Assembly (NCBI RefSeq): GCF_001280425.1
Contig: NZ_LIUF01000002.1
Coordinates: 186,001 to 250,000, forward strand
Direction: 5' to 3'
DNA: 64,000 nucleotides
Origin: Haloarcula rubripromontorii
GTDB lineage: Archaea > Halobacteriota > Halobacteria > Halobacteriales > Haloarculaceae
This document shows, piece after piece, positions 59,368 to 64,000 of this stretch. How positions within the stretch are numbered: position 1 is the first letter of the stretch; each line of letters starts with the position of its first letter. The notes under the pieces are model-generated. The model saw only the letters and a program-made list of their open reading frames with translations. It had not been told where the DNA came from and searched no databases. The position numbers were made by a program, and so were the translations under genes.

Positions 59368-61245
59368 CTACGACGGCACGACGGTAATCGTGCTGCCGCG
59401 GTCGATGGCCCGCTCTAACTCTTCGGCGATGCCCGACCCGCGCGAGACCTGTATCTCGCCGCCGCGTGAGACGGTCGCGGTGAACAGGTACTCGCCGTCG
59501 GCCTGCAGTTCGACCGTATCGCCGGCGTGGCCGTCGAGCGGGACAATGACGTGCCGGGAGGTGACCTCCGGCTGGACGATTTCGCCCTGCTTGCCGCCGG
59601 ACTCGGTCTGGGGACCGCCCGACGGGCCGGACGGCCGTTCCTCGAAGGTCCGAACGTCGATGTCGATGCCGAGGCGGTTCTCCACGTCGGAGATGCGACC
59701 CCCGCCCTTCCCGATGACCTGCGAGATGTCGTCGTCCTCGACCCAGACGACGGCGGTGTTCGGCCCGCGGAGTTCGACCTCGACGTGGCCCCGCGCGATG
59801 GAGCGAATCTCGCGTTCGACCTCCTGTTTGGCGAGGCGGTCGACGCCGGAGTCCTGCTCGTCCTCGTCGTCGTTGAGCGGGACGGTGACGACTTGGCGGT
59901 TGAACGTGTAAATCTCGTATTCGGGCCGACCGGTTTCGAAGTCTTTGACCATGATGACCGGTCGCGCGAGGTCCTCCTCCATCAGGCCCTGCGGGACCTT
60001 GACCTCGGTCGAAACGTCGTAGACGGTGTGGACCTCACCTGCCTCGATGTAGACGACGGTGTCGACGATCTGGGGGATGAGCCCGAGTTCGACGCGGCCG
60101 ATGAGCCGCTGGAGCGCGTCGATGGCGCGGGTCGCGTGGACGACGCCGACCATGCCGACGCCGGCCAGTCGCATGTCCGCGAACACCTCGAAGTCGTCGG
60201 TCTTTCGCACCTCGTCGTAGATGGTGTAGTCCGGCCGGACCATCAGCAGCGAGTCGGCCGTCTTCTCCATCGACCCGCCGAGTTCGGTGTACTGCGTGAT
60301 GTTCGGCCCCACCTGCAGGTCCCGCGGTTTCTCCATCGTCTTGACCGCGTAGTCGGCGTCGACGAGGAACTCGCCGACCGCCTGCGCGAAGGTGGACTTC
60401 CCGGCCCCGGGCGACCCGGAGATGAGGACGCCGCGCTGGTGTTCGGTAAAGCGGTCCCGAAGTTCGTCAGCGTACTCGTAGTCGTCGAGTTCGGTCTTGA
60501 CGATGGGCCGGACGGCCGTGATTTCGAGCGCGTCCGAGAAGGGCGGTCGCGCAATTGCGATGCGGTAGTCCCGGAACTGGGTGATCGTCATGCCGGGTTC
60601 GTCGAGTTCGAGGAAGCCCTCGGGCGAGGCGCGTGCGCTCTCCTCGATATCGGCGGCGTACTCCCGGAGTTCGCTCTCGGTCGCGGGGTCGTCTCGAACC
60701 GGCGTGTACTGCATATCGCCGATAGACCCCTTCTTTGCGTAGGGCTGGACGCCGACCTTGAGGTGGACGCTCATCGTCCCCTCGTCGAAGAAGTTCTCGA
60801 TCTGCAGGCGGTCGACGGTCCGTTTGACCGGCTCGACGAACTCCACGGCGAGCCCTTTCGCGCGGGCGACCTCGGCCTGTACGTCGTCGCTGGTCACGAG
60901 CGTCGCGTCGCGGTCACCGGCGATATCGCGGATGAGCGCGTCGATCTGTCCCTCGCCGGCCTCCCGTTTCTCGATGGCGTCGGGCCGCCGGCCGACGTAC
61001 TCCACGTCGATGAGGCCCTCTTCGGCCAGGTCGACGAGCGTCTGGAGTTCTTCAAGCCCCTCCCAGCCCGTCTCGCGGCCGTCGTTCGCCTGTGCTTCGA
61101 GTTCGCCGACGACGGCCTCGGGAACGACAACCGTCGCGCCGGCAAAGCCCATGCCATCGACATCCGTGTCGGGGTCGGCATCAGCCGTCACTTGGTCGGA
61201 CACGCGGCCGTCGATGACCACGCTCGTGTCCGGTACAATTTCCAT
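59368..61245 (-). CDS. PIN-domain/PilT-type ATPase with KH domain
   Basis: A 625-residue protein. Residues 1-130 are a PIN-like domain (VPDTSVVIDGRVSDQV and EAQVAR.. region with acidic residues DALIRDIAGDRDA). The middle is a secretion-type ATPase with Walker A SGSPGAGKSTFAQAVGE and Walker B-like DEVRKTDDFEVFADMRLAGVGMVGVVHATRAID. A KH domain lies at residues about 460-540 (VVWVEDDDISQVIGKGGGRISDVENRLGIDI). The end is IDRGSTITVVPS and is repeated downstream. The family is archaeal and often called PilT/VapC-like; it may act in RNA handling rather than pili. Confidence 0.9.
   Translation of the reverse strand: MEIVPDTSVVIDGRVSDQVTADADPDTDVDGMGFAGATVVVPEAVVGELEAQANDGRETGWEGLEELQTLVDLAEEGLIDVEYVGRRPDAIEKREAGEGQIDALIRDIAGDRDATLVTSDDVQAEVARAKGLAVEFVEPVKRTVDRLQIENFFDEGTMSVHLKVGVQPYAKKGSIGDMQYTPVRDDPATESELREYAADIEESARASPEGFLELDEPGMTITQFRDYRIAIARPPFSDALEITAVRPIVKTELDDYEYADELRDRFTEHQRGVLISGSPGAGKSTFAQAVGEFLVDADYAVKTMEKPRDLQVGPNITQYTELGGSMEKTADSLLMVRPDYTIYDEVRKTDDFEVFADMRLAGVGMVGVVHATRAIDALQRLIGRVELGLIPQIVDTVVYIEAGEVHTVYDVSTEVKVPQGLMEEDLARPVIMVKDFETGRPEYEIYTFNRQVVTVPLNDDEDEQDSGVDRLAKQEVEREIRSIARGHVEVELRGPNTAVVWVEDDDISQVIGKGGGRISDVENRLGIDIDVRTFEERPSGPSGGPQTESGGKQGEIVQPEVTSRHVIVPLDGHAGDTVELQADGEYLFTATVSRGGEIQVSRGSGIAEELERAIDRGSTITVVPS
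59378..59415 (-). repeat. 38-bp direct repeat of the PIN-ATPase 3' end, copy 2 (within the gene)
   Basis: Second copy, inside the coding region of the ATPase gene. Here the stop is TAG at 59368-59370 and the preceding codons are tcg and ccg instead of tcc and ccc. The copies start 221 bases apart. Confidence 0.85.
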
Positions 61246-61438
61246 ACGCGAACGTTGGAGACTGCCGTTGATAAGGGTGTGGAGTCCGCACGGCTACGGG
61301 CTACGTTCGCTGGTGCCCGGCCGTGGGTCGAGCGTCACCGCACTCGTCGGCCCGAATCGCGTTCCTCGGTTCGCTGTGGCACGTCGCCAACGCTATCGCG
61401 GACATCCTGTTGTGCGGCACAGCGGACCCGCTCCTGAA
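61246..61438. other. Gap with no gene recognised
   Basis: These 193 bases lie between the PIN ATPase start and the histidine-kinase stop. Reading frames exist on both strands but none has protein-like character that I trust. No hairpin of note is seen. Confidence 0.4.
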
Positions 61439-63649
61439 TCACTCAGCCGCGTCAGCGGTCGGGAGTTCGACGACGGCGACGGCACCCCGATCCCCGTCCG
61501 CACGGTCCTCGAACCAAACGTCGCCGCCGTATCGGTCGAGCATCACGCGGACGAAGTAGAGGCCGAACCCGACAGACCCAGAGCCATCGGACGTGACTGA
61601 CTCCCGGAAGATTTCGCTTTTCTGGTCGTCATCGATGCCGGGACCGTTGTCGGCGATACGGAGAGTAACGGCCCCCGAATCCACGCTGGCGGAGACGGTG
61701 ACTGTCGGTGCCTCGCTGTCGTTGTGCTCGACGGCGTTCTGGAACAGGTTCTCGACGACCGACCCGAGCAGGCTGTCGGCACGGACAGCCGGGAGCGAGT
61801 CGGCTTCGACGGTGACAGTCAGGTTGTCGTGGCCCTGTCGGAACTTCGCGGCCTTCTCGGCGAGGACCGCTTCGAGGTCGACCGCTTTGAGGTCGCTGTC
61901 GTCCTCGCCCGCCACGGTCTGTGTCACCGACCGGACCTCCTTGGCCATCCGCGCGAGGTCATCCGTCCACTCGTCGATGGTCGCCACGCGGTCGGCAGCC
62001 TCCCCCTCGACGAGTCCGTCGAGTCGGTCGACGTGACCCTGAACAACCATCAGCCCGTTGAGCAGGTCGTGTCGCAGAGCACTGTTGAAAAACCGGAGTT
62101 GCTCGGAGCGCATCTCCAGTAGTTCGCGGCTCTCCCGGAGCGCGTGCTCCTTTGCGACCCGGTCAAGCGCGTTTTCCGTCGTCGTCGCAAGCGTATCGGC
62201 GAAACGACAGTCGTCGTCGGTGAACCCATCGTGGTCCGGGCCTGCACTGATCCCCAACACGCCATGGTCTCCGAGCGGGTACAGTAGCGACCCGCCGATG
62301 TCGACGGGCAGTTGGGTGTCCGACGTTTCTATCGGCGCGCCGCGTCTCGCTTCACCCGATTCGAACACCTGCCAGACATCGCTGTCTCCCGGCTCAACGG
62401 CAGGGTTTTCGGGCACGTCTCCGCGTCTGTATGCGTCGGCGAGCGCGTCGGTGAATACCGCTGACCGAAGGACGTTTGCGTCCTCGTCGTACACCATCGT
62501 TCCCGCGTAGGGGTACTCGAGTAATTCGTCGACGGCAGTCACCGCGATTTCCAGCACTTCCTCGGGTGTCTCGGCGCTGAGGAACCGCTGGGAGACTGAC
62601 TGAAGACTCGTGAGCGTTCGCTCACGCTGCTTCTGGAGCGTGATATCCCGTAACACCAGGACATACCCCTGTTCGCGGTCGTACTGGTCACGGATCGGTG
62701 TCTTGTTGAGGTCGTACATCTTGGCTTCGCCGCCGTCCGTGCTGACTGTCCCGTCCGCCAACACGTGCTCCTCCCCGTTCCGCGCGGCATCAAACAGTCC
62801 GGGGAGAACACGGTTTATCGGCGTCCCGACCGGTGACTCTCCGTCGAGGAGCTGGGTCCCGGCCGGGTTCGCGTCGATGAGCCGTGCCGACTCATCGAGT
62901 ATCATGACAGGGTCGTCCATCTCTTCGAGGACGATGTCTGGCGCGAGCGGTTCGACGCTAAGGAAGTCATACCGGAAGAGCGCGAGTGCGATGAGGACGG
63001 CCTCGACAGAGAAAAACATCGAGGTCAGATTCAGTCCCGGATGCGGACTGAATCCGGCCTGGAAGGCGATGTTCCCGACGAGGGTAACCAACACCGCCAG
63101 CAGTATCACCGCGGTCTGGCGCCGGAAGATGTTCTGCGAGGAGATGAGAAACCGAGCCAGCAGGCCCAGCGAGACGAGGATAGGTGGGTACGCGAAGAGG
63201 AGCGGCCAGATAGAGGACGGCCCCTGTGACGCGACGACCGGTAATGTGAGACCGTTGACCGTCCGAACTGGGATACCACTGAGAGTCACCGTCTCCAGCA
63301 CCACTACTCCGCCGACGACTGCGTAAACGGCTACGAGTGCCCGTCGCCGTCCGCGGGTGAGCACCGCATCGTGGCCGGTATAGACAAGCGTGAAAAGCAG
63401 GAAGTACGCCGGTGCGAGTAAGAGCAGTCCGGTGGACGCAGCCAACAGGACGCCTGAAATCGGTGACCGTGGAGCGACGACGGTCCCGGCCGCACAGAGG
63501 CCGGCCAGCCCCGGTGGAATCGCCATCATCGATAACGGATGCGAGGCGGGGTGGTCACGATGCCGGCGAGCGACGTAGCCGACACCGAGTCCAGCGAGGC
63601 CACCTCCGGACAGCACAGCGGCGACGAGCAAGACGGGCGTAAGCCGCAT
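61439..63649 (-). CDS. Histidine kinase with 7TM sensor, PAS and GAF domains
   Basis: A 736-residue sensor kinase. Residues 1-220 hold seven membrane helices, the 7TM sensor seen in many haloarchaeal kinases. A PAS domain follows (LEEMDDPVMILDESARLIDANPAG, about 245-340), then a GAF domain (about 350-500), then the HisKA-like helix with the phosphorylated His at residue 527 (ALRHDLLNGL) and the HATPase domain (VVENLFQNAVEHND and DNGPGI). It would pass phosphate to a receiver protein; no receiver is adjacent. The ligand is unknown. Confidence 0.9.
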   Translation of the reverse strand: MRLTPVLLVAAVLSGGGLAGLGVGYVARRHRDHPASHPLSMMAIPPGLAGLCAAGTVVAPRSPISGVLLAASTGLLLLAPAYFLLFTLVYTGHDAVLTRGRRRALVAVYAVVGGVVVLETVTLSGIPVRTVNGLTLPVVASQGPSSIWPLLFAYPPILVSLGLLARFLISSQNIFRRQTAVILLAVLVTLVGNIAFQAGFSPHPGLNLTSMFFSVEAVLIALALFRYDFLSVEPLAPDIVLEEMDDPVMILDESARLIDANPAGTQLLDGESPVGTPINRVLPGLFDAARNGEEHVLADGTVSTDGGEAKMYDLNKTPIRDQYDREQGYVLVLRDITLQKQRERTLTSLQSVSQRFLSAETPEEVLEIAVTAVDELLEYPYAGTMVYDEDANVLRSAVFTDALADAYRRGDVPENPAVEPGDSDVWQVFESGEARRGAPIETSDTQLPVDIGGSLLYPLGDHGVLGISAGPDHDGFTDDDCRFADTLATTTENALDRVAKEHALRESRELLEMRSEQLRFFNSALRHDLLNGLMVVQGHVDRLDGLVEGEAADRVATIDEWTDDLARMAKEVRSVTQTVAGEDDSDLKAVDLEAVLAEKAAKFRQGHDNLTVTVEADSLPAVRADSLLGSVVENLFQNAVEHNDSEAPTVTVSASVDSGAVTLRIADNGPGIDDDQKSEIFRESVTSDGSGSVGFGLYFVRVMLDRYGGDVWFEDRADGDRGAVAVVELPTADAAE

Positions 63650-63770
63650 TACAACTCAATCATCGACCGAATCCCGTGTATCTTCCTCCCCCGTTATCAA
63701 ATTAGAAACTTACCGGTCCGATACCTGCCGGGTCCGGGGGACTCTTGCCCCACCGCACACTCCCGCTGGT

Positions 63771-64000
63771 ATGAGCGTCATTGACCTCACCGAGGACCTT
63801 GTCGCGATTCCCAGCCATGCGGACGAGTCCACGGCAGGGGCGTTCATCGCTGAGTGGCTCCGTGAGCACACGACTGGCGCGGTAAACCGCGACAGCCACG
63901 GCAACGTCATCGCCCGCAAGGGACAGGGCGACGACTCGCTCGCCCTCGTCGGCCACCACGACGTGGTCCCGCCGGACGGCTCGCAGGTCGATGCTGACGG
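63771..64000 (+). CDS. M20-family metallopeptidase, N-terminal part (runs off window)
   Basis: The first 76 codons of an M20 peptidase/deacylase. The opening LTEDLVAIPSHADESTAGAFIAEWLREH and the zinc-site start GHHDVVPPDG (His-x-Asp) are typical of ArgE/DapE/LysK-type enzymes. The rest lies outside. It is divergent from the histidine kinase. The exact substrate (acetylornithine, LysW-linked lysine or a succinyl compound) cannot be told from this part. Confidence 0.85.
   Translation, partial: MSVIDLTEDLVAIPSHADESTAGAFIAEWLREHTTGAVNRDSHGNVIARKGQGDDSLALVGHHDVVPPDGSQVDAD

Noticed and set aside
59527-61437. Long + strand frame opposite the PIN ATPase
   Set aside because: It is the GC-rich shadow of the minus-strand gene (Val/Asp/Arg-rich). 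No domains are visible and its neighbours are on the other strand.
61323-61559. + strand frame before the histidine kinase
   Set aside because: It overlaps the end of the kinase gene and contains a random mix of Ser/Ala/His; no domain.
1-64000. tRNA, rRNA, CRISPR array, IS element or prophage
   Set aside because: I scanned the gaps by eye for tRNA arm patterns, regular 25-40-base repeats with unique spacers and transposase motifs, and saw none. A tRNAscan or CRISPR finder run would settle this.

Overview
The window is a stretch of a haloarchaeal chromosome. The proteins are strongly acidic, the DNA is GC-rich with AT-rich TATA-type promoters, many starts look leaderless, and the gene content is typical of Halobacteria (HalOD1, Bat-type HTH, DUF5809/DUF5810, FAU-1, UPF0146, Sec61-beta, ABCE1, archaemetzincin, F420H2:NADP oxidoreductase, beta-CASP RNase). 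Haloarcula or a close relative is my best guess from protein character; I could not run a search. No rRNA, tRNA, CRISPR array, transposase or integrase was seen.

Layout: 1-3.7 kb holds a truncated zinc alcohol dehydrogenase, a small membrane protein, an M28 peptidase and two hypothetical genes. 3.9-5.9 kb is a queD-queE-queC operon for preQ0, the archaeosine precursor. 5.9-9.7 kb has methylglyoxal synthase, a HalOD1 protein, a Bat-type regulator and a large pilin-signal surface protein. 9.7-12.3 kb has dUTPase and aconitase, divergent. 12.7-15.6 kb is a co-directional run (RimI, DUF5810, DUF5809, a membrane-anchored protein, NUDIX, rhodanese).

15.9-25.7 kb is a phosphate block: a divergent AbrB-PhoU regulator, then pstS, pstC, an unusually large pstA (884 aa), pstB, phoU and a second AbrB-PhoU gene, tightly packed. 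Repeated AT-rich motifs lie in the divergent promoter region and a hairpin sits between pstS and pstC. 25.7-41.1 kb is housekeeping and membrane functions: thiE, glutaredoxin, SDR, CNNM/CorC-type protein, beta-CASP RNase, two divergent tandem rhodaneses, AI-2E-type permease, geranylgeranyl reductase, an Asp-box propeller and a pentapeptide-repeat protein with a channel-like C-terminus. Three genes below 60 codons (42, 59 and 39 aa) lie in this part.

42.1-43.0 kb is a compact UPF0175/PIN toxin-antitoxin pair, AT-richer than its neighbours and preceded by a palindrome. 43.0-64 kb contains uvrA with a palindromic in-frame insertion, a LURP-one-like protein, a Tat-exported LVIVD protein with a PGF-CTERM-like tail, FAU-1, Sec61-beta, thioredoxin, a response regulator, F420H2:NADP oxidoreductase, a HAD phosphatase, UPF0146/archaemetzincin, ABCE1 next to an EMC6-like membrane protein, a small winged-helix regulator with a palindrome over its start codon, an isochorismatase/YqcI-YcgG pair, a PIN-KH ATPase with a duplicated 3' end, a 7TM histidine kinase and the start of an M20 peptidase. 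The best leads for something new are the PstA extension, the variant pore of the pentapeptide channel, the structured repeats that enter or extend genes (uvrA, PIN ATPase), and the YqcI/isochorismatase pair.
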